Positions 43,999 to 53,200 are shown, counted from the stretch's first letter. The stretch is DNA of 61,628 nt from Lachnospiraceae bacterium (GCA_024690825.1 JAILOK010000125.1:1-61628); one strand, 5' to 3'. Made by a program: numbers and translations. Notes: generated by a model not told the origin, from the letters alone.

Positions 43999-46900
43999 TT
44001 AATCTTCTATACCGTATCTGGACTTAAGCTCATCCGATAACTGTGTATCTTTAAGTATCGCATGAGCTTTGTCTATGAGATCCTTAACCGTATATCTCCT
44101 GAAGTAACCTACTTCCTTGTCTTCACCTGTTTTCTTTGATGTGGTGATAAAGATATCCCTGTCCTTATTATACCCAAAGCAGTTTGCGATGCTTGCGGTC
44201 TCTATGCCGTTTTCCATGTCCACTACGCTCAAAAGATCATCCATGCTTATATAAAGCATTCCGGTCCCGGGATCATGATCGAATATAACATCCCCGGTGT
44301 AATAATAATACACGAGCACATCGATATTTTTCAGGAACTCTCCGCTTTCAACGGAATATCTGTTAAGGCTTCCGTCATTATATAAAACGAGCAGATCGTC
44401 ACCTGAGAAAGTCATGCCGATCGGTGAAATACCCGGACACGCTATCGTCGTCTTAACCTTTCCTCCCTTATCGGCAAGAAGGATCTGTTTTCCGTCGGAT
44501 ACGGCAAAAAGCCCGTTTATGCTTTTGTCGGAATAGCAGTCGGCTCCTGCCCAGTCTTCGGGGACCTCAAGCGCGGCGGCCTCACCGCTTTCGATATTCA
44601 TGATAAAATCCGCATCTCCTTTTATGGCTGCAGCTTTTATCTCTTCAAAATATGCAGGGACGCCGCTGATATAACTGATCTCCTCAGGAATCTTTATCTC
44701 CTTTTTATCAGCGGATTCCATATCAACTGCCACAAGATATTTTTCATAGTCCTCTGTCCTTACGGTATAGATGAACTTCCCGTCCGAAGAGGCAAAAGAA
44801 TCCCTGAAAGAGGTGTCCATATCCGGCAGTTTTTGAGAAGACTCCGCGTCCTTTACGATATCTATCGATATAAGCTCAGGATCGCCGTCTTCCACATCAT
44901 GTCCGAGAAACACCTTCCCATTCCGTATGCCGAGCAGCTTATATTTGTATGAGCCCTCTCCCTCCAGCTGTTTTTTGATATGCTTCGGTTCAGCACCGAG
45001 AGTGAATATATTTAAGACCGGTCTGCTCTCATCCTCCGACAGCACCACAAGGCAGTCATCACCCAGTATATATCCGTTTGACAGATCCGGAAGATATGCA
45101 TCATCACAGAGTGCGGTCCACTCTTCATCATATACATTGACTCCGTAATAAATGATCTCATGTGCAAGATGCTGTCTTGCATATACCCCTTTATTTACGA
45201 TCACCTGGCGGAGATCGTCGGTGAAATTTTTGCTGTAATACACAGCATCCCTGTCCACGCTCGGTGCCGGAGCAGCATATCCGCCGTTTTCGGTTATATA
45301 CACCGGCGTCCCGTCCTTGTCCCTGTCACTTGCATCTATCACGGAATCATTCATGTTGTTGCTGTAGGACACAGCACCCGTTTTTATATCGTATGCGGTG
45401 GCAACATTGCCCGAATAAAATACCACAGAGTCTTCGAGCTTTAAGAAGCCGCTGTTTATCGTAACTCCGTTGCAGGCAAAATCCGAGTTCCACTTTTCGG
45501 CAAGACTGTCCGCATCAATGCACTTTACGGTCGAATGGTCGGTTGTCATGATCTCTTTTGAACCTATGGACATGCTTCCCTTAAGATCCACATCAGTACT
45601 TGCCGTGACGAATGTATCATCACTGACCCATTCGATGTTCTTAATCATCTCATCGACCGGATCCGACATCTTCAGATCCTTTGAATCAAGATCAAAAACA
45701 CCGTAGGTATAACTGTTCCATCCTTCAAGGGCTCTTACGGCAATTCTCTTTCCGTCGGGTGAAAGGCGGCTTTCAACGATGCTTGGTCCGTCAATTCCCA
45801 ATAATTCATTTTCCTCATTTCCCGGCATTGATATCTTATCTTTAAGATTTCCCGTTTTGATATCGAAATTGAGATAATCGTTTCTCAGCGTAGCGATATA
45901 GAATGTATCACCGTTCAGACAGAGGTTGTTTTCATCATCAAACGAGTAATATGCATCTTTTGGAATAGTATATTCCCAGAGTGTATCTCCGTTCGTGACA
46001 TCGTAACAGATGATGGTCTTGTCGCTCCAAACGGCAAGCTTTTCATCATCCAGATACCTCATACCCTTGATGCGCGCGATCTCCCCGTCAAGATATATGA
46101 TGTTTTTGTGGGTTTCGGTATCCCATACACCGACAATGTTCCCGTCATCACGAATGGCAACGGTCTTCCCGTCACCGCCCACTTCAAAATCGGAAATGAC
46201 ATTGGGCATCTCATAATTCCAGGCCGCATGAATGTTGGTGCCCTTGTTTCCCTCATAGGCAAGAGTTGCCTCAGTCAGCGCCCTGACAGCTTCCGCCGTC
46301 ACCGGTCTTTCATCCTGATCATCTTTGGGAAGCGCTTCCAAGGCCAGCTGCAATGCCGTGATACGCTGCTCCTTTTCGAGGAGATTCTGTGATTCCTTTG
46401 CCAGATATCTCGACTGGTTTTTCAGTGATTCAAGATAGGTTTTCCGGATCTTATCCCTGCTATAGAACATATAGGCGCTGAAGGCTGCCATCAGCGCAAG
46501 CGCCACGGAAAAGACCGCCGTCAGTTGTTTTATCCTGTACTGTCTGCGGCGGTTCATGAGCTCATCATAAGCGCAGCCTATGATGCCGCTGGCAAGTCTC
46601 GGCAGTTCGGTCTTTTTTGCTTTGTTAAGCGGCATCCTGTAGTCGCATGAAAGCGGCTCGACCGGGATCCTGACCGTCTGCTCATTTCCGTTATCATCCT
46701 TAACGGTCCTGTCGTCGTATTTTAAGACATCCGGTATCACATCATACGGTTCCCCGTTTACCAGGACCGTGAATATCTCCTTCTTTGAATGGTTTTCAAG
46801 AAAGCATTCTATCTCCCTCGGGACCCATGCAGACTCCTTTGTATTGGTCGAACAGATCACGATGAGATAGTCGGAGTTTTTGAGAGCATTTGAGATCGTA

Positions 46901-47088
46901 TCGCTCAAGTCGCTTGTGATCGGAAGTTCATCCTTATCGCGGAATATCCGGTTAATCCTTTTGACTCCGGTACTGCGCCTGATCTTTCCGGGTATATGAA
47001 AGCGCTCCAGTCCTTTGTGGACAGCCTCAGCAACCCTGTTATCTTCGGGCGCATGCTTGTAGGAAATAAACGCATTATAATGATCCAT
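43999..47088 (-). CDS. TIR-domain membrane protein with a beta-propeller
   Basis: A 1029-residue protein. Residues 1-165 form a TIR domain (YNAFISYKHAPEDNRVAEAV, then RINRIFRDKDELP, NSDYLIVICSTNT and ESAWVPREIECFLE). The glutamate in WVPREIE (about E92) sits where catalytic TIR NADases carry theirs. After a helix RRRQYRIKQLTAVFSVALAL (membrane, about 188-208) and the linker ITALQLALEALP comes a long beta-propeller of WD40/PQQ type (about 280-990) with blades such as DGNIVGVWDTETHKNIIYLD. GGAGG lies inside the end of the DHH gene and the start overlaps its stop (TGATG), so the two are translationally coupled. NAD cleavage or signalling on ligand binding by the propeller is a reasonable hypothesis; defence is possible but unproven. 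Confidence 0.85.
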   Translation of the reverse strand: MDHYNAFISYKHAPEDNRVAEAVHKGLERFHIPGKIRRSTGVKRINRIFRDKDELPITSDLSDTISNALKNSDYLIVICSTNTKESAWVPREIECFLENHSKKEIFTVLVNGEPYDVIPDVLKYDDRTVKDDNGNEQTVRIPVEPLSCDYRMPLNKAKKTELPRLASGIIGCAYDELMNRRRQYRIKQLTAVFSVALALMAAFSAYMFYSRDKIRKTYLESLKNQSRYLAKESQNLLEKEQRITALQLALEALPKDDQDERPVTAEAVRALTEATLAYEGNKGTNIHAAWNYEMPNVISDFEVGGDGKTVAIRDDGNIVGVWDTETHKNIIYLDGEIARIKGMRYLDDEKLAVWSDKTIICYDVTNGDTLWEYTIPKDAYYSFDDENNLCLNGDTFYIATLRNDYLNFDIKTGNLKDKISMPGNEENELLGIDGPSIVESRLSPDGKRIAVRALEGWNSYTYGVFDLDSKDLKMSDPVDEMIKNIEWVSDDTFVTASTDVDLKGSMSIGSKEIMTTDHSTVKCIDADSLAEKWNSDFACNGVTINSGFLKLEDSVVFYSGNVATAYDIKTGAVSYSNNMNDSVIDASDRDKDGTPVYITENGGYAAPAPSVDRDAVYYSKNFTDDLRQVIVNKGVYARQHLAHEIIYYGVNVYDEEWTALCDDAYLPDLSNGYILGDDCLVVLSEDESRPVLNIFTLGAEPKHIKKQLEGEGSYKYKLLGIRNGKVFLGHDVEDGDPELISIDIVKDAESSQKLPDMDTSFRDSFASSDGKFIYTVRTEDYEKYLVAVDMESADKKEIKIPEEISYISGVPAYFEEIKAAAIKGDADFIMNIESGEAAALEVPEDWAGADCYSDKSINGLFAVSDGKQILLADKGGKVKTTIACPGISPIGMTFSGDDLLVLYNDGSLNRYSVESGEFLKNIDVLVYYYYTGDVIFDHDPGTGMLYISMDDLLSVVDMENGIETASIANCFGYNKDRDIFITTSKKTGEDKEVGYFRRYTVKDLIDKAHAILKDTQLSDELKSRYGIED

Positions 47089-48605
47089 CAGTTTTTAACC
47101 TCCCTGTAAAGCCTGGGAAACAGCCTTTTATTGATTATATAGATATCATGGGGATCATCCTCTCTGACCGCAATATAATCCCCCGGTTCTCCCGAATAAT
47201 ATTTTTCCTCATCCCATGCGGTAAATAGTTTTACATGCTCATCAAGCGGTTTCGCAAATATCCTTACACTTCCGGTGCTCATCACCGACTTTGCAAATGC
47301 CAGGATCTTTTTCTTTTCACCCGTGACCACATCCCTTATGGACGGCTCATATTCAAAGGTTTCCCGGTAAGGCTCACCGCTCTTTTCGTAACTGCTTTCA
47401 AGCTTCTTTTTTGTGATCGGATAGATCTCACCCTCTATCCCTATCATGAGAAAGATGTCTTCATCGGCCCTGATATTGATGTCGCCCTCTAAAGTCCTTA
47501 TCTCAACCATCGTATTTACCGGAAAGATATCGGTAAGCTTCACATATCCCAGAAGCTGAGGCAGCTTCTCATAAGTTTTCATGTCCGGAACATCAAGCAC
47601 CGTATCCTTTGCGTAAATGACCCGGTACATTGAAAAATAATCGTCAAGTCTTTTATTAAACTCATCCCTGACTGCCCCTTCAAGACCGTTTTCATCATCA
47701 TCGTTTACGCCCGCAAGTCTTTCCGGACGTATGCTCCCTCCGGCTTTGGTTATATGACCTCCGCCTCCGCCTATGCCGTCCGCAAGAAATGAGGCCAGCT
47801 CATTGGCATGTATCTCCTTATTGCAGCTCCTGACAGAAAACTTTATCTCCTGGGGACTTACATACCATGCAACACAGATATCCACGCCAACTGTCTCAAG
47901 AGAAAAATCACTTATCACTCCCAGGATATTCGGATCACACTGGTCCGCCCTGATGAGCAGGGTCTTATTTTTTCCGTGATACTCATAGTCAAGGATCGCG
48001 CGTCCCGTGATCTTTAGTTCATCCAGGGAAATGCTGGAATTGCTCATCTCGGTGATGAGGCTTTTATTGATAATAAGAGAGTCCCTCATATCCCTGTCAA
48101 GGGGATGTGATATCTCCGACAGCTTGTTAGTATCCGTGTATAGACCGTAATAAAGCGCGGTGGAAAGAAGGATGTCTGCAGAGATGTCCAATCCCTCACT
48201 CCGTATCATGTCCCAGATTATCGTGGCGCAGCTCCCGATGCTGCTCCTTATCTCGGACATCTTTCGTTTTTCACCCGATGACCTGTGATGATCTATGACC
48301 GCGATATTATCGGCATCGGTAAGGGTCACATTTTTCTGGCCGTACTGACAGTCCACGGTAACAAGAAGCTTTGGCTTTTCATTCATATCGGGGACATAGC
48401 TTACGGGTATCTCAAGCTTTTGCACCATGATCAGCAGATTGCTCTTGCTGATCTTATTGCGGCCGCGATATATGAAACGGGCCTTTTTTCCCTGCTTTTT
48501 AAGATACCATAAAAGAGCAAAGCCCGAAGCAAGCGCGTCAGCGTCAGGATTGTCATGACACTGGATCACTATATCATCAAATGTTAAAAGATCGCTCAGT
48601 TTCAT
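47088..48605 (-). CDS. DHH-family phosphoesterase with an extra C-terminal domain
   Basis: A 505-residue DHH/DHHA1 protein. Motifs are HDNPDADALASG (about 17-28), VTVDCQYGQ, the name-giving VIDHHRSSGEK (D105-H107) and, near residue 280, the DHHA1 glycine motif DGIGGGGGHITKAGG. Relatives cut short oligonucleotides or cyclic dinucleotides such as c-di-AMP or pGpG/pApA. Beyond the catalytic part are about 170 residues (PVNTMVEIRTLEGDINIRAD, EPGDYIAVREDDPHDIYIIN) of unknown function. It has no membrane helices, unlike GdpP. AAAAGGATG precedes the ATG. Coupling to the TIR gene suggests a common nucleotide-signalling role, which is inference. Confidence 0.85.
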   Translation of the reverse strand: MKLSDLLTFDDIVIQCHDNPDADALASGFALLWYLKKQGKKARFIYRGRNKISKSNLLIMVQKLEIPVSYVPDMNEKPKLLVTVDCQYGQKNVTLTDADNIAVIDHHRSSGEKRKMSEIRSSIGSCATIIWDMIRSEGLDISADILLSTALYYGLYTDTNKLSEISHPLDRDMRDSLIINKSLITEMSNSSISLDELKITGRAILDYEYHGKNKTLLIRADQCDPNILGVISDFSLETVGVDICVAWYVSPQEIKFSVRSCNKEIHANELASFLADGIGGGGGHITKAGGSIRPERLAGVNDDDENGLEGAVRDEFNKRLDDYFSMYRVIYAKDTVLDVPDMKTYEKLPQLLGYVKLTDIFPVNTMVEIRTLEGDINIRADEDIFLMIGIEGEIYPITKKKLESSYEKSGEPYRETFEYEPSIRDVVTGEKKKILAFAKSVMSTGSVRIFAKPLDEHVKLFTAWDEEKYYSGEPGDYIAVREDDPHDIYIINKRLFPRLYREVKN

Positions 48606-48715
48606 AAAAATGCATCCTTTTCAAGATTACCGTTCATAATGGTTGCTCATTTCTCATTTTGTGTTTATCATATCATTTATAAACATATTCCTACAATACC
48701 GCCAAAGGAGATATC

Positions 48716-48895
48716 ATGCAGACAGGGTTAACCATATTTTTTATGATCGCGGCCGTCGTTCTTCTCATCCTGTACGCAAGACTTTCGATCATGCTCGACA
48801 AGCTTGAAAAACGGATGGCCGAAATTGAAGAGTCACTTAAGGCTCCGGCAAACAAAAAAAGAAGCATTCAGACAAAAAAAGAGGATAAGCGATGA
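48716..48895 (+). CDS. Micro-membrane protein 1 upstream of the fumarate reductase genes
   Basis: A 59-residue protein with one N-terminal membrane helix (GLTIFFMIAAVVLLILYARL) followed by a basic amphipathic heptad stretch (IMLDKLEKRMAEIEESLK) and a Lys-rich tail. AAAGGAG lies 6 nt before the ATG at 48716. Its stop overlaps the ATG of the next small gene by 4 bp. The two small proteins share the same plan, membrane helix then LDxLExRM-like helix, and may be duplicates that pair with each other. Position ahead of the frd genes suggests a linked role, such as assembly or anchoring of the complex; this is a guess. Confidence 0.7.
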   Translation: MQTGLTIFFMIAAVVLLILYARLSIMLDKLEKRMAEIEESLKAPANKKRSIQTKKEDKR

Positions 48896-49074
48896 TAGAT
48901 ACACCCACAATAATCCTTATGTGCATGCTGATAATCCTTATCCTGATGTTCGCAGGGGTTACGATAAGGATTGATAATGCGGACAGACGGATGGACCGCC
49001 TGCAGGAAACAATCTTAAAAAAACAGCTGGAAAAAGCGGCTGAAGAGGAATTGTCAGATATTTCCACCGAATAA
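48892..49074 (+). CDS. Micro-membrane protein 2 upstream of the fumarate reductase genes
   Basis: A 60-residue protein: a membrane helix (TIILMCMLIILILMFAGVTI) then a charged heptad stretch (DNADRRMDRLQETILKKQLE) and an acidic end. The ATG overlaps the stop of micro-protein 1 by 4 bp (ATGA), showing translational coupling. The layout mirrors that of the first one. The cytochrome-like frdC gene starts 42 bp downstream. Confidence 0.7.
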   Translation: MIDTPTIILMCMLIILILMFAGVTIRIDNADRRMDRLQETILKKQLEKAAEEELSDISTE

Positions 49075-49116
49075 GCATTTTTACAGTATCGTATTTTCAT
49101 TTTGGGGGAACCGGCG

Positions 49117-49677
49117 ATGAAACTGAAAAAGTGCAATGCCATATTGTCGCTCTTAAGTGCGCTGACTCTGTTGATCCATATTTTATACAACATATTTGCC
49201 TATGCGGCTTTTTTCTATGATCCCACGTTGAAGATGCTAACCGCTCTCCCGTTTATCATTATCGTCTGCGCTCATGCCATATGCGGCATGTGTTCTGTTT
49301 TCCTGCTCGGTGACGGAACATGTCCTGCACTCTATCCGAAACAGAATGTGAAAACCATCATACAGCGTGTATCTGCGGCGCTGATCTTTCCTCTCCTGAT
49401 AATACATCTGAATTCTTACAGCCTTCTGAAAAAAGGGGCTTCCGAGAGCATGGCTCTGTTTGTCCTTATTATCATCCTCCAGTTACTTTTCTTTGCCGTT
49501 ATCGCTTCACATACGGCAGTCTCTTTTTCCAACGCATTCATAACCCTGGGCATATTGAGCGATATAAACAAAAAGAGAATGATCGATATCGCAATGATCA
49601 TTATGTGCGCACTGTTGTTTATTACAGCAGCCTTCTGCATAATCAGAGGCGAGCTGATCATGTTTTTTTCGGAGTAA
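49117..49677 (+). CDS. Fumarate reductase/succinate dehydrogenase membrane subunit
   Basis: A 186-residue membrane protein with five helices, consistent with a diheme or quinone-binding cytochrome b-type anchor. Histidines lie within or next to helices (LTLLIHILYNIF, VCAHAICGM, LLIIHLNSYSL, IASHTAVSF), as expected for heme ligands. GGGGGAA precedes ATG 49117; the frame opens at a TTG 15 nt earlier with no better signal. The flavoprotein gene starts 6 bp after its stop. I assign the role from these histidines and the operon; by sequence alone the family is not obvious to me. Confidence 0.75.
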   Translation: MKLKKCNAILSLLSALTLLIHILYNIFAYAAFFYDPTLKMLTALPFIIIVCAHAICGMCSVFLLGDGTCPALYPKQNVKTIIQRVSAALIFPLLIIHLNSYSLLKKGASESMALFVLIIILQLLFFAVIASHTAVSFSNAFITLGILSDINKKRMIDIAMIIMCALLFITAAFCIIRGELIMFFSE

Positions 49678-49683
49678 AAGCTA

Positions 49684-51318
49684 ATGAAAGAGGTACTGAT
49701 AATCGGAAGCGGGATTTCGGGCTTGACCTGCGCGGTGCGGTGCGCAGGTCTTGGCATGCATGCCACGCTCATATCTCCCGTTTCCTCGGAACGCGCCCAG
49801 TCCGTGATGGCTGCCGGCGGCATAAATGCAGTCACGGCAGAATGTGAAGAAGGCGATTCCGTTGCCTGCCACATTGAAGACACACTAAAGGGCGGAGGAA
49901 TGATCGCCGGCAGAAATGCCGTCACCGGACTCTGCGGACATGCGGAGGAGATCATACACTTCCTTGAAGGAACAGGCACGGTATTTACGGTAGACGATAA
50001 CGGGCGTCCGGTTGTCAGGGCTTTCGGCGGACAGTCTCATAAAAGGACCCATTACTGCGGTTCCTCCACCGGCAAGCAGATCGTTTCGGCCCTTATTATG
50101 GAAGCGCGCAGGTTTGAGGGCGAGGGTCTGATCGACAGAAAACTCCGGATGTATTTTCATTCGGCGCTGATAAAAGACGGTGAATGCTACGGAGCCATTC
50201 TGTATGATGAAAAAAGCAGAAGTCTTCTGCCTGTCTTTGCCGACGCCGTTGTCATTGCATCCGGCGGTCAGAATGCTCTCTTCGGGAAAACCACAGGCAC
50301 CACGCTGTGCGACGGATATGCCGCCGGAAAGCTCTTTTTGCAGGGAGCGGAGCTTAAAAACCTCGAATTCATACAGTATCATCCCACCACGCTTGAAACA
50401 GCCCAGAAAAGAATGCTCATCTCGGAAGCGGTACGCGGTGAAGGCGGCCGGCTCTTTTATGAAGATAACGGAAAACGGATATATTTCATGGAAGATATCT
50501 ACGGTCCGAAAGGCAATCTCATGACAAGGGATGTTGTTTCCAGGGAGATTGACCGTATCGGCAAAGATGTATTCCTTGATATTTCCTTTCTCGATAAAAA
50601 ACTCATCGACAAAAAGATCCCCGAAGTCCGGGATCTGTGCATGAAATACCGTGGAATAGATATTTCAAAAGAACCGATACCCGTCTCCCCTTCGGTGCAC
50701 TTCTTCATGGGCGGGCTTGCGGTACACTTAAATCACGAGACAAACATAAGGAATCTGTATGCGGCAGGTGAATGCGCTTCGATGTATCACGGTGCAAACC
50801 GTCTCGGAGGCAATTCACTGCTTGCAGCCATATACAGCGGAAATACTGCGGCAGACGACATATCCGGCAGGGTGAAAGAAAACGGTCACCCCGATTTTTC
50901 CCGGACATTAAAAGAGGAACAGGACAGTCTTAACGGTCTTTTATCTTCAAAAAGTTCTTTTTCTGTCATGCACATAAGGGATATGCTCTCTGATACCATG
51001 AGAAAAAACATGAGCATCGTGCGCTCCGGCATCACCCTTAAGGAAGGCATGGATGACATCGACTATTACCTTTCCGTCGCGGATCAGATACATTTTGACA
51101 GCAGTGAGTCCATATATACAAATTACAGTCTCCCTGCAATACTGACGCTGGCCCGCGCCGCTGTCACCTGCGCTCTTTCAAGACACGAAAGCAGGGGCTC
51201 CCATTACCGGAGCGACTATCCGGAAACAAAAGATGATCTTGCATATGCCACACTCATTTCATACGATAACGGAGCATATACTACCCGGCCTGACAAGGAG
51301 AAAATATATGAAAATTAG
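49684..51318 (+). CDS. Fumarate reductase/succinate dehydrogenase flavoprotein subunit
   Basis: A 544-residue FAD enzyme. The dinucleotide-binding start is VLIIGSGISGLTCAVRCAGL. Further motifs are SVMAAGGINAV, RTHYCGSSTGKQI (around the covalent-FAD His region), IASGGQNALFGKTTGTTLC with DGYAAG, EFIQYHPTTL, EAVRGEGGRLFYEDNG with the active-site Arg, MTRDVVSREID, HFFMGGLAVHLNHETNI and LYAAGECASMYHGANRLGGN. It interconverts fumarate and succinate; in a fermenting anaerobe fumarate reduction is more likely. L-aspartate oxidase is an alternative fold member but the neighbouring iron-sulfur subunit argues against that. Its end overlaps the iron-sulfur gene by 11 bp. Confidence 0.9.
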   Translation: MKEVLIIGSGISGLTCAVRCAGLGMHATLISPVSSERAQSVMAAGGINAVTAECEEGDSVACHIEDTLKGGGMIAGRNAVTGLCGHAEEIIHFLEGTGTVFTVDDNGRPVVRAFGGQSHKRTHYCGSSTGKQIVSALIMEARRFEGEGLIDRKLRMYFHSALIKDGECYGAILYDEKSRSLLPVFADAVVIASGGQNALFGKTTGTTLCDGYAAGKLFLQGAELKNLEFIQYHPTTLETAQKRMLISEAVRGEGGRLFYEDNGKRIYFMEDIYGPKGNLMTRDVVSREIDRIGKDVFLDISFLDKKLIDKKIPEVRDLCMKYRGIDISKEPIPVSPSVHFFMGGLAVHLNHETNIRNLYAAGECASMYHGANRLGGNSLLAAIYSGNTAADDISGRVKENGHPDFSRTLKEEQDSLNGLLSSKSSFSVMHIRDMLSDTMRKNMSIVRSGITLKEGMDDIDYYLSVADQIHFDSSESIYTNYSLPAILTLARAAVTCALSRHESRGSHYRSDYPETKDDLAYATLISYDNGAYTTRPDKEKIYEN

Positions 51319-51982
51319 GATACTGAGACAGCAGGAGCCTGATTCCCAAGCCTATTGGGAAGCCTTTGATTATGATGGAACAACGGATATATCCGTAGCC
51401 GGTCTTCTGGATCATTTAAATTATAACGACGATATAATAAACGATGCCGGCAGGAAAACCACCAGGATAGGCTGGGACTGCTCATGCATGCAGGGAATGT
51501 GCGGAGCCTGCGCCATGGTGATAAATGAAACTCCTGCTCTTGCGTGCGAAACCTTTCTTTACAATCTCAAAACGCGCGAGATAACGATACGGCCTTTGCG
51601 GAAGTTTCCGGTCATACACGATCTGATCGTTGACCGCACCCTGATACAGGAAAACCTTAAGATCACGGATGTCTATATCGGAAAATACAATCCGAAGGAG
51701 AACGAGGATCACAGACATCAATATGAGGCTGCAAAATGCTTAAAATGCGGCCTCTGTCTTGAGGTATGTCCTAATTATACCAACGGGGAGTCCTTCTACG
51801 GCGCGATGTATGCAAATGACTGTTATCTGGTCTACGCAAGAAACAAAGAAAAAAGCGCCGATATGAAAAATACATATTCGGCGCATTTCGGAAACAGCTG
51901 TTCCAAATCTCTGTCATGTGTTGATATATGTCCCATGAATATCCCGTCTTTGGCTTCCATGGCAAAGCTTTACCGGAAGTAA
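51308..51982 (+). CDS. Fumarate reductase/succinate dehydrogenase iron-sulfur subunit
   Basis: A 224-residue protein with a 2Fe-2S ferredoxin domain (GWDCSCMQGMCGACAMVINE, then PALACETF) and a C-terminal domain with two cysteine clusters (KCLKCGLCLEVCPNY and SCSKSLSCVDICPMNIP) that hold further iron-sulfur centres. It carries electrons between the membrane anchor and the flavoprotein. ATG 51308 follows AAGGAG, so I reject the longer frame from 51233 that runs into the flavoprotein gene. The next gene is convergent, 26 bp away. Confidence 0.92.
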   Translation: MKIRILRQQEPDSQAYWEAFDYDGTTDISVAGLLDHLNYNDDIINDAGRKTTRIGWDCSCMQGMCGACAMVINETPALACETFLYNLKTREITIRPLRKFPVIHDLIVDRTLIQENLKITDVYIGKYNPKENEDHRHQYEAAKCLKCGLCLEVCPNYTNGESFYGAMYANDCYLVYARNKEKSADMKNTYSAHFGNSCSKSLSCVDICPMNIPSLASMAKLYRK

Positions 51983-52008
51983 GGCGTCTGTCATTGCGCT
52001 GCATACTC

Positions 52009-52686
52009 CTATTTAACCGCCCAAAATCCGGCCTGCATGTATGATGCCCACAAAATGTTTACGGATCTGAATCCGGCATTCTTTATCATCTCAAGATGCT
52101 GTTCTATGGTTATCGGAAACATTTCAACACCCCGTCTTGCCTGATGAGCTTTGACTTTCTCCGGTGTCCAGCCATGATCTAAAAGGAATTGCCCCCAGCG
52201 GTCCAAAGCCATGGCATCGCTTTCTTTGGTTGACATCCTTATATTTTCGAAGGTCATAAATATGCCTTCTTCCTTCAGGGCTCTGCAACATTTTTTTACA
52301 GCAATGCTTCGCGTCTCAATGTCATAATAATGATGACTCTGAATGGCAGTCACGATATCGAACTCATTTTCATATGCAAGTGCATCCGATGCGATATTGT
52401 TGAAACTTATATTCTTCCCCTTGAGTTTTTCCTTTGCTATCTTAAGCATGCCTTCAGACGGATCACAGAGGGTGATCTCTGTATCCGGGAGTTCAGCAAG
52501 CGCTCTTGCAGCAAGGGTTCCCGTACCACAGCCGGTGTCGAGCCATTTTATCCCTTTCTCTCTCCCACGGGATATCATTTTTGCCACATCAATAACCTGA
52601 CTATGGAATTCCGTATAATACGGAAGCACATTTGTGATATTCGCATCATAAATACCCGAATCATAAGATGATTTGTTATCTTTCAT
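52009..52686 (-). CDS. Class I SAM-dependent methyltransferase
   Basis: A 225-residue methyltransferase of the small-molecule type. The SAM site is visible as KWLDTGCGTGTLAARAL (motif I), ITLCDPSEGMLKIAKEKL (motif II), FDIVTAIQSHHYYD and CRALKEEGIFMTFENIRM. The substrate cannot be told. GAAAGGAAT precedes the ATG. It is a single gene between the frd operon and tmRNA; a putative promoter overlaps the tmRNA terminator stem (TTGCCG, 16-nt spacer, TATTAT on the minus strand). Confidence 0.9.
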   Translation of the reverse strand: MKDNKSSYDSGIYDANITNVLPYYTEFHSQVIDVAKMISRGREKGIKWLDTGCGTGTLAARALAELPDTEITLCDPSEGMLKIAKEKLKGKNISFNNIASDALAYENEFDIVTAIQSHHYYDIETRSIAVKKCCRALKEEGIFMTFENIRMSTKESDAMALDRWGQFLLDHGWTPEKVKAHQARRGVEMFPITIEQHLEMIKNAGFRSVNILWASYMQAGFWAVK

Positions 52687-52740
52687 TTTATATTCCTTTC
52701 CTTATGGCCCTTTTGAATCATTCTATAATATTTATATACG

Positions 52741-52786
52741 AAGATTCGGCAAAATCAACATTGGATTGTTGTTTTTGCCGAATCTT
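52741..52786 (-). terminator. Terminator hairpin beyond tmRNA
   Basis: AAGATTCGGC (52741-52750) pairs with GCCGAATCTT (52777-52786), with further pairing of AAAA/TTTT and CAACA/TGTTG inside. A run of T follows on the plus strand and of A precedes on the minus strand. It lies just after the 3' end of ssrA. Confidence 0.7.
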
Positions 52787-52793
52787 TTTTGAG

Positions 52794-53138
52794 TGGAGTA
52801 GGCGGGAGTCGAACCCGCGTCCAAAAACCGATCCACCGTCCTTCTACTATCGTAGTACGCTGTTTAGGATTCCCTCTGCCGCACGGAAGCGCACGCCCTT
52901 ACGGTTTCGGTAGCTTCATGATACGCCCATACACTCAAAGCTTTGCATATGTCGTTTCCTGTCTGTTTGACGCCGGTATCCGGTCGGACAGGTACATCCG
53001 GGCCGACGGCAGCATGCGCTTAGGCAGCTGCTAACGCGTAATTATCGTCTGCGTTTAATTTTAATTTTGAGATTTAACGCGATCTCCTTCGGATAGCTTC
53101 TCCGGCTTCATGGCCCCTGTCGAAACCATTACTACCCC
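52794..53138 (-). ncRNA. ssrA: Transfer-messenger RNA (tmRNA)
   Basis: About 345 nt. The 5' end GGGGTAGTAATGGTTTCGAC and 3' end GGTTCGACTCCCGCCTACTC form the tRNA-like part: acceptor GGGGTAG pairs with CTACTCC, and the T-arm has the loop TTCGACT. The tag frame at 53052-53020 reads GCA GAC GAT AAT TAC GCG TTA GCA GCT GCC TAA, encoding ADDNYALAAA, a normal degradation tag. After the acceptor stem the sequence is ACTC, so the terminal CCA is apparently not encoded. With SmpB it rescues stalled ribosomes. It lies downstream of rnr, as is usual in Clostridia, while smpB is elsewhere. Confidence 0.95.
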
Positions 53139-53200
53139 GTTTATATTATTCTGATCATTATGATACACCGAGACTGTCTTATTATCAATAAACTGACGGT

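Noticed and set aside
49684-51318. L-aspartate oxidase (nadB) for the flavoprotein
   Set aside because: Same fold family, but an iron-sulfur subunit and a histidine-bearing membrane subunit are encoded next to it, and nadA/nadC are absent.
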